In this document: positions 34,846 through 43,674 of the stretch, piece by piece
Layout of the letters: every line of letters starts with the position of its first letter
Numbering within the stretch: the stretch's first letter is position 1
Origin: Verrucomicrobiota bacterium
Lineage (GTDB): Bacteria > Verrucomicrobiota > Verrucomicrobiia > Opitutales > Opitutaceae
Length of the DNA stretch: 64,000 nt
NCBI GenBank assembly: GCA_023433275.1
Contig: JAEZDN010000144.1
Location: 13,725-77,724, forward strand
Direction: 5' to 3'
Notes under the pieces: model-generated
What the model was told of the DNA's origin: nothing
Database searches by the model: none
Seen by the model: only the letters and a program-made list of their open reading frames with translations
Position numbers and translations under genes: made by a program

Positions 34846-36037
34846 GGTTCACCTCGCAGGCAGAGCCGATACTGACCCGGGCGAGCAGTTCCTCGAGACC
34901 GGAGACGTAGCGCTTGAAATTGAACCGTTCGGCCGCGAGCGCCCGCCCGTTCGCGCCGAGGCGACGCGCATGTTCCGGGTCGTTGAGCAGCGCCTCGACC
35001 CGCCGCGCGAATCCCAGGCGATCCATCCAAGGCGCGAGCAAGCCATTGACGCCGTCCTCGAGCCACTCCCGCACGCCGCCCACGTCGAAGGCCACCACCG
35101 GCAAGCCGTGGCGCAACGCCTCCAGGCCGGAGAGACCGAACGGTTCCGGCCAGACGGAACTGAACACCGCGACGTTCGCGGCTTGATAGTGCGCGGCCAC
35201 CTCCGCTCCCGGCACGAAGCCGGTGAAAGTCACCTGGTGCCCGAGGCCCAGCCGCTGGGCGAGTTCCTCACAATGGGCGCGATGGTTGCCATCGCCGAGG
35301 ATCACGCATTCAAACGGCGTGCGGACGAGCGACAGCGCTTCGAGCAGCACATCGACGCCCTTGCCGCGCACGATCTGCCCGGCAAACACGATGCGCTTGC
35401 GCGTCGGGTCGGCCGGCTTGGCCTCCTCCGGCGCCTCGCGCGCCGGCACGGGCGCGTGAATCTCGATTTGCTCCGGCTTGAAGCCGTTCCGGCGCAATTC
35501 CTCATGCATGTACTCGCTCGCCACGATGAGCCGCGCAAATCCGCGGTGCATTTCGAGTTCCTGCTTCTTCCGCAGGTAATCCCCGAGGGCCAGGGCCCAA
35601 CCGCCCGCGGAATTGCGGCGCACGAGTCCGCCGCACGGGAAGAGACAAAGGGGCGAGAGAGCGCGCGTGCAGGGTTCGCGACTCCACGCGGAATACCGGC
35701 AGCCGCGCAGGCAGAACATATGGTGATCGTGCACCATGCGCACCACCGGCACCCCGCCGTGCACCAGCCCGGCCGTGACTTCCAAGCCCGGCGAGTTGTG
35801 CATGAAAACCGCCGTCGGCTTGAAATCCCGGAGGGCGACCCGTGCCGCCGCCGGGGCGTCCGCCGCAAAGCGCTGGGGGAACAGGTCGTGCCACTCGGCT
35901 TCGTTCCGACCCGTGGAACGGCCGTGCAACAAGGCCACTTCATGGCCCCTCTGCCGTAGCGCGGTGGCCACTTCAAAGAGGTTCGTTTCAGCGCCTCCCA
36001 TGGCACCCAGGTATTCGTGGACGAAGAGTAGTTTCAT
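34838..36037 (-). CDS. Family 4 (GT-B) glycosyltransferase, first gene of the leftward glycan operon
   Basis: A 399-residue GT4 enzyme: MKLLFVHEYLGAMGGAETNL at the N-terminus, IVFAGQIVRGKGVDVLLEAL and VILGDGNH in the donor half, and the E-x7-E motif (WPEPFGLSGLEALRHGLPVV). Cys residues in the middle (MFCLRGCRYS...CTRALSPLCLFPCGG) are unusual and could bind metal. It is the promoter-proximal gene of a seven-gene run (36037 to 29964) with mostly overlapping neighbours. The 155-bp region upstream contains repeated palindromic motifs (see separate entry). Confidence 0.9.
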   Translation of the reverse strand: MKLLFVHEYLGAMGGAETNLFEVATALRQRGHEVALLHGRSTGRNEAEWHDLFPQRFAADAPAAARVALRDFKPTAVFMHNSPGLEVTAGLVHGGVPVVRMVHDHHMFCLRGCRYSAWSREPCTRALSPLCLFPCGGLVRRNSAGGWALALGDYLRKKQELEMHRGFARLIVASEYMHEELRRNGFKPEQIEIHAPVPAREAPEEAKPADPTRKRIVFAGQIVRGKGVDVLLEALSLVRTPFECVILGDGNHRAHCEELAQRLGLGHQVTFTGFVPGAEVAAHYQAANVAVFSSVWPEPFGLSGLEALRHGLPVVAFDVGGVREWLEDGVNGLLAPWMDRLGFARRVEALLNDPEHARRLGANGRALAAERFNFKRYVSGLEELLARVSIGSACEVNHE

Positions 36038-36040
36038 TGG

Positions 36041-36140
36041 ACGTAGTGGGCTTTCCTTACGTCCAACACCTTAGTCTTCCCCGCCGTCTATCCGTAGTGG
36101 GTGGAGACCCACAAAACATCACAACTAACGCCTACGTAGG
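36041..36140 (-). promoter_or_regulatory. Palindrome-rich candidate control region of the leftward glycan operon
   Basis: This lies in the 155-bp gap between the LuxR-type regulator gene and the GT4 gene. It contains an inverted repeat TTGGACGTA...TACGTCCAA (36037-36045 and 36058-36066, touching the start codon) and a GTGGGT-ggag-ACCCAC hairpin (36097-36112). It also has a 10-bp palindrome CCTACGTAGG (36131-36140). The 9-mer CGTAGTGGG occurs twice (36042-36050 and 36093-36101), 51 bp apart, about five helical turns. These are operator-like patterns; no clear sigma-70 promoter is seen. The adjacent regulator is the obvious candidate binder, but that is inference. Confidence 0.5.
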
Positions 36141-36192
36141 ACTTTGCCCATCAGGGCGCTCCCCGGCCCCCCATCGGGAAAACTCCCACGGG

Positions 36193-36846
36193 TCAAACGC
36201 TGGCCACGCGATTCGGCTGGGCGCGCACGAAGCCCTTGGCGTAGGCGTACGTGATCAGCTCGGCGCTGGTTTTGAGGCCCAGCTTGGCCATGATCCGGCA
36301 CCGGTGATTGCGCACCGTGATCTCGCACAGGTTGATCGACGAGGCGATCTCCTCGTTGCTGGCTCCTTGGCCGAAAAGTCGCAGCAAGTGCTGCTCGCGC
36401 GCGGAAAGAATCTTGTCGAACGCCGCCGGATCGTTCCTCAGTCCCGCCCACGCGGCCAGGGCGCGCGGGGAGAAATAGCGCTCGCCCGCCATCACGCCAC
36501 GAATCGCCGACGCGAGTTGTCCGGAATTGTGGTCGTTCTTGTCGACGAAGCCATGCAGGCGCGACCCCAGCACGCGATACACCGTGAACTCGTCCACATA
36601 GCCCGACAACCCGATGATTTTCGCCTTCGGGCAAATGGCGAGCAGGTCATCGATCAGGTCGAGTCCGTCGCGATCGGGCAGCGCGAGGTCGAGCAGGATG
36701 ATCCCCGGCTTCTCCCGGCGGCACAGCGCCAGGCCCGACGCCGCATCCTCGGCCCCCCGCGCGGTCGATCCCTTGATCGCCTCAACGCAGGCCTTGAGCA
36801 ACAGGTCGCGCATCAACGCGTGGTCCTCAATGACGGCAATCTTCAT
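36193..36846 (-). CDS. LuxR/NarL-type response regulator
   Basis: A 217-residue two-domain regulator. The receiver (1-~120) has ED at 7-8, phosphoacceptor D53 in ILLDLALPD and K103 in VDKND. The C-terminal HTH LuxR domain (about 151-210) reads LSAREQHLLRLFGQGASNEEIA, then NLCEITVRNHRCRIMAKLGL. ATG 36846 was chosen because the open frame above it (36885) adds unrelated residues. It has no linked kinase in an operon, but is flanked by the divergent hybrid kinase at 37033 and by the glycan operon, which it could control. The kinase that phosphorylates it is unknown. Confidence 0.93.
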   Translation of the reverse strand: MKIAVIEDHALMRDLLLKACVEAIKGSTARGAEDAASGLALCRREKPGIILLDLALPDRDGLDLIDDLLAICPKAKIIGLSGYVDEFTVYRVLGSRLHGFVDKNDHNSGQLASAIRGVMAGERYFSPRALAAWAGLRNDPAAFDKILSAREQHLLRLFGQGASNEEIASSINLCEITVRNHRCRIMAKLGLKTSAELITYAYAKGFVRAQPNRVASV

Positions 36847-36899
36847 GGGCGAACCCGACCATTTGAAAAAATCGCCGATCAGCAAGCGCAGAGGCGTGA

Positions 36900-36909
36900 T
36901 GTTTAAACA
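36900..36909. promoter_or_regulatory. TGTTTAAACA palindrome in the divergent regulator/kinase gap
   Basis: A 10-bp perfect palindrome in the 186-bp divergent region between the LuxR-type regulator and the first hybrid kinase, 14 bp from the -35 box of the kinase promoter. It may be an operator; no direct evidence. Confidence 0.3.
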
Positions 36910-36922
36910 CCAAATGCGCCTT

Positions 36923-36952
36923 TTGACGGAACCACCCCCTTCCTCGTATGAT
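36923..36952 (+). promoter_or_regulatory. Sigma-70-type promoter of the hybrid kinase genes
   Basis: TTGACG (36923-36928), an 18-bp spacer, then TATGAT (36947-36952), close to the TTGACA-N17-TATAAT consensus. Transcription would begin near 36959, giving a 5' UTR of about 75 nt to the ATG at 37033. This argues against the in-frame GTG at 36958 as start codon. It is the best sigma-70 promoter I found in the window. Confidence 0.65.
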
Positions 36953-37032
36953 CTGGGGTGGAATCCCGAGCCTCCCCGGGGGCTTTTTTCCGGTCTCGTT
37001 CACCCGTTTTCTCCGGATTCCCGACTCTGCCC

Positions 37033-40000
37033 ATGCATTCCTCCTTCCGCCCACCCGCCGCCACGTCCCCCAGCCCCATGGATCAAGCTCTGACGTCGGC
37101 CAACATCGGCATTTGGGAATGGGACGTCATCACCAACGAGGTGCGCTGGAACGATGCGGTTTACCGCATCCACGGGGTCGACCGGGAAACGTTCACCGTG
37201 TCCTTCGAAAGCTTTGCTCGGTTGATCCACCCCGACGACACCGAGCGCGTGCAAAATGCGATCCGCGACGCGTTGGAAAAGGACGCGCCGTTCGACCTCG
37301 AATTCCGCATCCGCCGTCCCGACGGCCGCGAGACCTGGGTTTTCACCAACGCCAGCGTCATTCGCGAGGGCGGCCGGCCCGTCCGCATGATTGGCGCCAC
37401 GCTCGATGTCACCGCCCGCCGCCACGCGGACGACACCAGCCGCTGGCTGGCCGCCATTGTCGATTCCTCCGACGACGCGATCGTCAGCAAGGACCTCAAC
37501 AGCATTATCACCAGTTGGAACGCAGGCGCCGAGCGCCTGTTCGGCTACAAGGCGGCCGAGGTCGTCGGCCGTCCCGTCACGCTCCTCATGCCCGACGCGC
37601 GCAAGAACGAGGAAATCAGCCTGCTCGAGCGGATTCGTCGCGGGGAACGCATCGAGCATTTCGAGACCGTGCGGCAGCGCCGCGATGGAACCCTGTTCGA
37701 TGTGTCGCTCACCCTTTCACCCGTGAAGGACGCGAGCGGGCGTATCGTCGGGGCCTCGAAGATCGCGCGCGACATTTCCGACCGCAAACGCGTGGAGGCC
37801 GCGCTGCGCACCAGCGAGGAACGGTTCCGGCTGCTGGCCAGCCATGCCCCCGTCGGGATTTTTCTCTCCGGCCAGGACGGTGGCTGTATCTTCGTCAATG
37901 CCCGCTGGTGCGAGATGGCCGGGCTTACCGTCACCGGCGCCATGGGTACGGGCTGGACGCAGTCCGTCCACCCCGACGATCGGGAACGCGTGCTCCATGA
38001 GTGGCAGCGGGCCGTCGCCCACGGCGCGCCATCCACTTCCGAATTCCGCTTTCGGCGCCCCGACGGGAGCATCGTGTGGGTCCAGGGCAGCGCGGTGCGC
38101 TTCGACGACGGCGACCGCTTTCAGGGCTATCTCGGCAGTTGCGTGGACGTCACCCAGCGCAAACAGGCCGAGCTGCAGGCCGACTTTCTCCACGACCTGG
38201 GCAACCGGATTTCCGCACTCAGCCAGCCTGAACTCATTCTCGAGACGAGCCAGGCCGCACTCGGCGAGTTTCTCCAGGCCGACCGGTGCTACTTTTTCGA
38301 GGTCGATGCCGCCCAAGCCATCGCGCGCATCGGCGACGACTGGCACCGCCCCGATCTGCCGTCGGTTCACGGCGAGCACCGCCTGGTGGATTTCGGCACG
38401 CCCGAGTTCGCCACCCTGCTGGCCCGCGCCCGCTGCCATATCTCGGACCTGCGCGAGCATCCCGCGACCCGCGGCCGGTGGTCGAGCTTCGACGCCATCC
38501 GGATGCGCTCCCTGGCCACCTCGGCCTTCTGGCAGGACGGCCGCTGGCATCTCTCGCTGGCCGTCGCCAGCCGGAATCCCCGCGAATGGACGACGTCGGA
38601 ACTCGAGCTGATTGAAAACGTCGTGGCGCGCGTCGGCCCGATCGTGGAACGTGCCCGAGCCACTCAGGCGCTCCGCGAGAGCGAACGCCTCTACCGCGCG
38701 ATCGGCGAATCCATCAATTACGGGATCTGGGTGCGCGACGCGGAAGGTAGCACGACGTACATGAGCGAATCGTTCCTGCGGCTCGTCGGCCTGACCCAGG
38801 ATCAATGCGCCGGCCAGGGCTGGATGCGCGCCTTGCATCCCGACGAGGTCGAGGCCACCGCCGCGGCCTGGAAACAGTGCGCCGCCGCCGGCACATTCTG
38901 GGAGCGCGAGCACCATTTCAAGGGAGCCGATGGCGAATGGCATCCCATCCTTTCCCGCGGCGTGCCTCTCCGTGATTCGGCAGGACGGATCCAGCGCTGG
39001 GTCGGCATCAATCTCGACATTTCCGCCATGAAGGCGGTCCAGAAGGCCGCCCGGCGCGGCGAGCTCCAGTTGCAACTGGTGACCGACCATGCGCCGATCT
39101 TCCTGGTGCAGTGCGACCGCGACCACCGGTACAAGTTCGTGAACGCCCCCTACGCCGAGCGCCATGGGCTGACCCGCGAACAGGTTATCGGCCGGCACGT
39201 CGCCGAACTCACGGGCGCCGAGGCCTACGCCACCTTCAAGCGCCACATGGACGCCGCGCTCGCGGGGCGCCGGATCGAATTCGAGCAGGAGATTCCCTAC
39301 GAGCGCCTCGGCCGCCGCTGGATGCATGTGATCTACGAACCGGAACGCACCGCGGAGGGGGAGGTCGTGGGCCTCGTGGCCGTGATCTCCGACGTCACCA
39401 TCAGGAAACAGGCCGAACTCGAGCTGGGCCGGATGCGCGACGAGGCCCTCGCCGCTTCGCGCGCCAAGGACGATTTCCTGGCCTCGCTCTCCCACGAACT
39501 GCGCACCCCCCTCAATCCCGTGCTGCTCCTCGCCAGCGATGCCGCCAACAACCCCGCGCTCCCGCCGGAGGTTCGCGATACCTTCGAAACCATCCGCCGG
39601 AACATCAGTCTCGAGGCCCGGCTCATCGACGACCTGCTCGACCTCACCCGCATCGCCCGCGACAAACTCGAGCTCGAAAAGTCCCGCGTCGATGTCCACG
39701 TCGCCGTCCAGGACGCCGTCGGCAACATTCGCAGCGAAATCGAGGCCAAGCACCTCAATCTCCAGTTGTTCCTCGGCGCCAGGAACTCGTGGGTGTACGG
39801 CGATGCCGTCCGCCTGCAGCAGGTCTGTTGGAACGTGCTCCAGAACGCCGTCAAATTCACCCGCGAGGGCGGACAGATCACCGTGGTCTCCCGCGTGGTC
39901 GCCGAAACCAACCGGCTCCATCTTGAAATCACGGACAACGGGCTGGGCATGTCACCGGCCGAACTCGCTAGCGTATTCTCGGCGTTTCGCCAGGGCGAGC

Positions 40001-40590
40001 ACGCGGCCACCGGTCCGCATCGTTTCGGCGGCCTCGGCCTCGGGCTCGCGATCTCGCGCAAGCTGGTCGAACTGCATGGCGGCGAGATCAAGGCGGCCAG
40101 CCCCGGCCGCAATCGCGGCTCCGTTTTCATCGTGGAGCTTCCCCTGGCGGCGACCGCGCCAACCCACCCCACTCCGAGCGCGCCGGCCCCGGCGGCCACT
40201 CCCCTCCCCGCATCCGCTCCCCGGCGGATCCTGCTGGTCGAGGATCACGTTTCGACCCGCGAGACCCTGCAAAAACTGCTCGGGCGGCGGAATTTCGATG
40301 TCACTGCCGCGGGCAGCGTCGCCGAAGCCCTGGGTCATGCCTCCAGCCGCACCTTCGATTTCCTGGTTTCGGACGTCGGGTTGCCCGACGGCGACGGTTA
40401 TCAGCTGATGGCCGAGATCCGCAAGATCCAGCCCACGCTCCAGGGCATCGCCTTGAGCGGGTATGGCATGGAGGACGATCTCCAGCGCTCCCACGCCGGC
40501 GGCTTTGCCAATCACTTGGTGAAACCCGTCAGTATTGCGGCACTTGAACAGGCGCTTGCGGGTCTCACCTCGCCGTCGCCCACCCGCTAG
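37033..40590 (+). CDS. Multi-PAS hybrid sensor histidine kinase
   Basis: A 1185-residue soluble hybrid kinase (no transmembrane helix or signal peptide). Order: PAS/PAC 20-130, PAS 135-252, PAS 258-378, GAF-like 385-545, PAS 548-668, PAS 678-795. HisKA follows with H821 (SHELRTPLNPVLLLA), then HATPase (N box VCWNVLQNAVKF, G1 DNGLGM, G2 FGGLGLGLAI). A Pro/Ala linker leads to a receiver with D1114 (VSDVGLPDGDG). The core from the last PAS to the receiver is clearly paralogous to the kinases at 40696 and 45998. The many PAS domains suggest small-molecule or redox sensing. Start ATG 37033, see the promoter entry. The stop precedes the next kinase by 105 bp. Confidence 0.93.
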   Translation: MHSSFRPPAATSPSPMDQALTSANIGIWEWDVITNEVRWNDAVYRIHGVDRETFTVSFESFARLIHPDDTERVQNAIRDALEKDAPFDLEFRIRRPDGRETWVFTNASVIREGGRPVRMIGATLDVTARRHADDTSRWLAAIVDSSDDAIVSKDLNSIITSWNAGAERLFGYKAAEVVGRPVTLLMPDARKNEEISLLERIRRGERIEHFETVRQRRDGTLFDVSLTLSPVKDASGRIVGASKIARDISDRKRVEAALRTSEERFRLLASHAPVGIFLSGQDGGCIFVNARWCEMAGLTVTGAMGTGWTQSVHPDDRERVLHEWQRAVAHGAPSTSEFRFRRPDGSIVWVQGSAVRFDDGDRFQGYLGSCVDVTQRKQAELQADFLHDLGNRISALSQPELILETSQAALGEFLQADRCYFFEVDAAQAIARIGDDWHRPDLPSVHGEHRLVDFGTPEFATLLARARCHISDLREHPATRGRWSSFDAIRMRSLATSAFWQDGRWHLSLAVASRNPREWTTSELELIENVVARVGPIVERARATQALRESERLYRAIGESINYGIWVRDAEGSTTYMSESFLRLVGLTQDQCAGQGWMRALHPDEVEATAAAWKQCAAAGTFWEREHHFKGADGEWHPILSRGVPLRDSAGRIQRWVGINLDISAMKAVQKAARRGELQLQLVTDHAPIFLVQCDRDHRYKFVNAPYAERHGLTREQVIGRHVAELTGAEAYATFKRHMDAALAGRRIEFEQEIPYERLGRRWMHVIYEPERTAEGEVVGLVAVISDVTIRKQAELELGRMRDEALAASRAKDDFLASLSHELRTPLNPVLLLASDAANNPALPPEVRDTFETIRRNISLEARLIDDLLDLTRIARDKLELEKSRVDVHVAVQDAVGNIRSEIEAKHLNLQLFLGARNSWVYGDAVRLQQVCWNVLQNAVKFTREGGQITVVSRVVAETNRLHLEITDNGLGMSPAELASVFSAFRQGEHAATGPHRFGGLGLGLAISRKLVELHGGEIKAASPGRNRGSVFIVELPLAATAPTHPTPSAPAPAATPLPASAPRRILLVEDHVSTRETLQKLLGRRNFDVTAAGSVAEALGHASSRTFDFLVSDVGLPDGDGYQLMAEIRKIQPTLQGIALSGYGMEDDLQRSHAGGFANHLVKPVSIAALEQALAGLTSPSPTR

Positions 40591-40695
40591 AAACTCCGCG
40601 CGCGTCACCCCGCGGAGACCGGCAAGCCCTCTCGAAAAACTTCATTCATCCACCCGCACCCTCCCTCCGAGGCCTTTACGCCTGACGATATCACG

Positions 40696-42432
40696 ATGAA
40701 AAAGAAATCCGCCCCGCGGCCCAATCCCACTCCCGACTCGCGCCCGGGTCCGCCGTCACGGCCGGATGCCCGCATCGTCCCCGCCACGGAACTCGCCCGG
40801 CTCGAGGAAAGTCTCCGCACCGCCCAGCAGGCGCTCGAGGCCATCCGGGGCAACGAGCCGGGCACCCTCGTCGCGGACGGCGCCACCCGCAGCCCGGGAT
40901 TCAGCCCGACGGGCGCCGACCAGACCCACCGCGTCTTCTTCGAGCAAATGCAGGAAGGAGCCGCCACGATCGACGCCGACGGCCTGATTCTCCATTGCAA
41001 CCGGCGCTTCGCCGACATGGTCGGCCGGCCGCTCGACAAGGTTCTGGGCAGCTCGCTGCCGAAATACCTCACGCCCGAAGCCTGGCACCAGCTCCGCAAC
41101 CTCGCGGCCCAGAACCGGGAAACGGCGAAATTCGAGACCACCCTGCAGCACAACGGCACCACCGGACTCCCCGTCACACTCACCGCCAGCCCCCTCACCC
41201 AGGACGGCCCGCGGGTGATCTGCCTCGTCGTGACCGACCTGTCCGCGCAAAAGGAACAGGAGGACCTGCGCCTGGCCAAGGAGGTCGCGGAGAAGGCCAA
41301 TGCGGCCAAGGACGATTTTCTCGCCGCCCTTTCCCACGAATTGCGCACGCCACTGACGCCCGCCCTCATGGCCGCGACTGTCCTCGAGAAGGACACCAGC
41401 CTGCCGGAAACCGCCCGCTCCGACATTTCGCTCATCCGCCGCAACATCGAGCTCGAGGCGCGTCTCATCGACGATCTCCTTGACCTGACCCTCATCACGC
41501 ACGGCAAGCTATCCCTCCAGACCGACGAGGTGAACCTGCACACCAGCCTCAACCGCGCGATCGAGGTCTGCCAGGGCGACGCGCGGCTCAAGCGCCTGAC
41601 CATGCAGATCGAGCTCAATGCCCGGCAAACCCTGATCATCGGCGACCCGGTCCGCGTGCAACAGGTGTGCTGGAACGTCCTGCGCAATGCCGTGAAGTTC
41701 ACCGCGGAACGCGGTTCCGTCTCGATCACCACCGGCAACGACGACCACGGGAACGTGTGGGTCCGCGTCACGGACACCGGCATCGGCTTCACCCACGATC
41801 AGGCCACCCGGATCTTCGAGCCTTTCGAACAGGGCGACCGGCACATTCCGCGCCAGTACGGCGGCCTCGGTCTCGGCCTGGCCATCACGCGCTCCATCAT
41901 GCACGCCCACGGCGGCGGCATCGAGGCGCAGAGCCCCGGACTCAACCAGGGCGCCACCTTCACCCTGCGCTTCCCGTTGGCCCGTACCCGGGAAAAATCC
42001 GCGCCGCGCAAGGTCCAGCCGGCCGCGATCCATCCTTCCGGCCTCAACATCCTCCTGGTCGAGGATCACAAGGACACCCGCGCGTGCATCCAGCGTTTGC
42101 TGGAAGCCTCCTCGCACCGGGTCACCTCCGCGGGCACGGCGCACGATGCGCTGGGACTGGCGGAAGGTGGCCGCTTCGACCTCGTCATCAGCGACCTCGG
42201 CCTGCCCGACCTCAGCGGCCATGAGCTCATGCATCGCTTGCATACGCGCTATAACGTGCCAGGCATCGCGCTCAGCGGTTACGGCATGGAAACCGACATG
42301 GCTCAAAGCCGCCAGGCCGGCTTCAAGTACCACCTGACCAAGCCCGTGAGCTTCGAGCGACTGAAGAGTTTCGTTGCCGAATTCGCCTCGAAACGGGAAT
42401 CTGCCCTGGAATCCGCGCCCGCCAAATCATGA
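40696..42432 (+). CDS. Hybrid sensor histidine kinase (PAS-HisKA-HATPase-REC)
   Basis: A 578-residue paralogue of the preceding kinase. A short basic/Pro N-terminus and coiled region precede a single PAS (about 75-190, MQEGAATIDADGLILHCNRR). HisKA has H214 (SHELRTPLTPALMAATVLEK), and HATPase has VCWNVLRNAVKF, TDTGIGF and YGGLGLGLAI. The receiver carries D500 (VISDLGLPDLSG) and ends in GIALSGYGMETDMAQSRQAG, a stretch repeated with changes in the neighbouring kinases. No membrane segment. The stop overlaps the next gene by 4 bp (ATGA), so the second and third kinases are co-translated. Confidence 0.93.
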   Translation: MKKKSAPRPNPTPDSRPGPPSRPDARIVPATELARLEESLRTAQQALEAIRGNEPGTLVADGATRSPGFSPTGADQTHRVFFEQMQEGAATIDADGLILHCNRRFADMVGRPLDKVLGSSLPKYLTPEAWHQLRNLAAQNRETAKFETTLQHNGTTGLPVTLTASPLTQDGPRVICLVVTDLSAQKEQEDLRLAKEVAEKANAAKDDFLAALSHELRTPLTPALMAATVLEKDTSLPETARSDISLIRRNIELEARLIDDLLDLTLITHGKLSLQTDEVNLHTSLNRAIEVCQGDARLKRLTMQIELNARQTLIIGDPVRVQQVCWNVLRNAVKFTAERGSVSITTGNDDHGNVWVRVTDTGIGFTHDQATRIFEPFEQGDRHIPRQYGGLGLGLAITRSIMHAHGGGIEAQSPGLNQGATFTLRFPLARTREKSAPRKVQPAAIHPSGLNILLVEDHKDTRACIQRLLEASSHRVTSAGTAHDALGLAEGGRFDLVISDLGLPDLSGHELMHRLHTRYNVPGIALSGYGMETDMAQSRQAGFKYHLTKPVSFERLKSFVAEFASKRESALESAPAKS

Positions 42433-43514
42433 AAAGCACCACCGTCTACCTGGTCCAACTCGCCGATTCGCTCCGTGACCTGGCCATGCTCGCGGCCCGG
42501 GAAATATTTCCCCGCGCCCAGCTCGTGCCCGCACGCTCCGTCACCGAGGCCCTGCAATTACCCGCCCATGGCCGCCAGCTCGTGGTGATCGGCGAAACGA
42601 CCGAACACGAGATCGGACAGGCCGCGCAGGCGCTCGACGCCGCCGACCTCCCTCGCTGGGCGGTGGTTCATCTGGGGGACACGCCTTCGGATCTCGTCGA
42701 CACGGTTCCCCCCGACGAATGCACCGCGCGTTCGCTCGCGCGGATCTTCCGCTCGGCCCTCATGCATCACGAGCTCCTGCGCGAGAACCTGCAGCTCCGG
42801 GGCGATCTCAAGACCGTCTCCCGCCGCCTGAATCACGACATCCGAACGCCGCTCGGTTGCATCGACACCGTCTGCTCGCTGTTGCACGACATCCCCGGTG
42901 CGGACGAGTCGTCCGCGGAGTCCATCCGCGCCATTCGGGACTCCACGTCCGAGATCAGCGTGATGCTCGATCGTGTGAGCTTCATGCTCAAGGCCACGAG
43001 CGAGCCGCTGCCGGGCGCGCCGGTTTCCATGGGCACGATCGTCCAACGGGCGATGGAACGTCTACCGGCGCAAGCTGACCGGCGTCTCGCGAAGATCCGC
43101 CAGCCCGCGCAGTGGCCGGAGGTTTTCGCGGTCGATCATTGGGTGGAATTCATCTGGCTGAACCTCATCCAGAACGCCCTGCGTCACGGGGCGCGCAACG
43201 GCACGGTCGAGATCGGCTGGGATGCCCGCGGGATCGAGATCCGCTTCTGGATCGCCAGCACGGGTCTCGTTCCTTCGGCCTTGCGCCAGAATCTACTGCG
43301 TCCCTTCCACGTGCTGCACCAGAATCCCTCGGCCGGCCTTGGCCTTTCCCTGGTCGAACGCCTCGTGACGCTCCAAGGCGGTCGATGCGGCTACGAAACA
43401 AGCCCTGAGGAACGATCCGTGTTCTACTTCACCCTGCCCGCGACGCTGGGCTTGGCGAACGCTCTGCCGGTGGGATCGTCCGCCCGCCCTCTGGCCGCCA
43501 CCCGCCCGGTCTAG
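42429..43514 (+). CDS. Histidine kinase with degenerate N-terminal receiver-like domain
   Basis: A 361-residue protein. The N-terminal ~125 residues look like a receiver fold (VYLVQLADSLRDLAM; LVVIGETTEH), but the acidic pocket and phosphoacceptor Asp are missing. HisKA with H136 (LNHDIRTPLGCIDTV) and an HATPase domain follow (N box FIWLNLIQNALRHG, G2 SAGLGLSLVERL). The G1 box reads IASTGLVP where DxGxG is expected. It may be a weakly active or signal-integrating kinase, possibly dimerising with the upstream hybrid kinase. It starts inside the preceding stop codon (ATGA) and is followed by a hairpin (43575-43602). Confidence 0.82.
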   Translation: MKSTTVYLVQLADSLRDLAMLAAREIFPRAQLVPARSVTEALQLPAHGRQLVVIGETTEHEIGQAAQALDAADLPRWAVVHLGDTPSDLVDTVPPDECTARSLARIFRSALMHHELLRENLQLRGDLKTVSRRLNHDIRTPLGCIDTVCSLLHDIPGADESSAESIRAIRDSTSEISVMLDRVSFMLKATSEPLPGAPVSMGTIVQRAMERLPAQADRRLAKIRQPAQWPEVFAVDHWVEFIWLNLIQNALRHGARNGTVEIGWDARGIEIRFWIASTGLVPSALRQNLLRPFHVLHQNPSAGLGLSLVERLVTLQGGRCGYETSPEERSVFYFTLPATLGLANALPVGSSARPLAATRPV

Positions 43515-43574
43515 CGGTTTGCACGCGAGTCGCCGCTGGAAACTTCACTCGCGTCCATGGCCCCTGAAAACGGA

Positions 43575-43602
43575 ATCGCCAGGCCGCTGCCGGCCTGGCG
43601 AT
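43575..43602. terminator. Strong hairpin between convergent genes (bidirectional terminator candidate)
   Basis: ATCGCCAGGCC-gctgcc-GGCCTGGCGAT, an 11-bp perfect stem with a 6-nt loop, between the stop of the degenerate-receiver kinase (43514) and the stop of the leftward disordered protein gene (43675). Leftward transcripts meet the run TTCCGTTTTC after the stem; the rightward side lacks a T-tract. A terminator for the leftward gene is likely; the rightward function is weaker. Confidence 0.55.
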
Positions 43603-43674
43603 CGCCCTTACCCGCTGCCGGTCCGGTGGCGACTGCTTGGCACCACCGCTTGACCGCGCGGAATTGATCGTGAA

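Noticed and set aside
36958..37032. GTG at 36958 as start of the multi-PAS kinase
   Set aside because: It lies at the predicted transcription start of a good TTGACG/TATGAT promoter and would leave no leader; the ATG at 37033 fits.
37717..39921. 734-residue minus-strand frame opposite the multi-PAS kinase
   Set aside because: Shadow frame with His/Val/Gly/Asp bias; the kinase has all its motifs.
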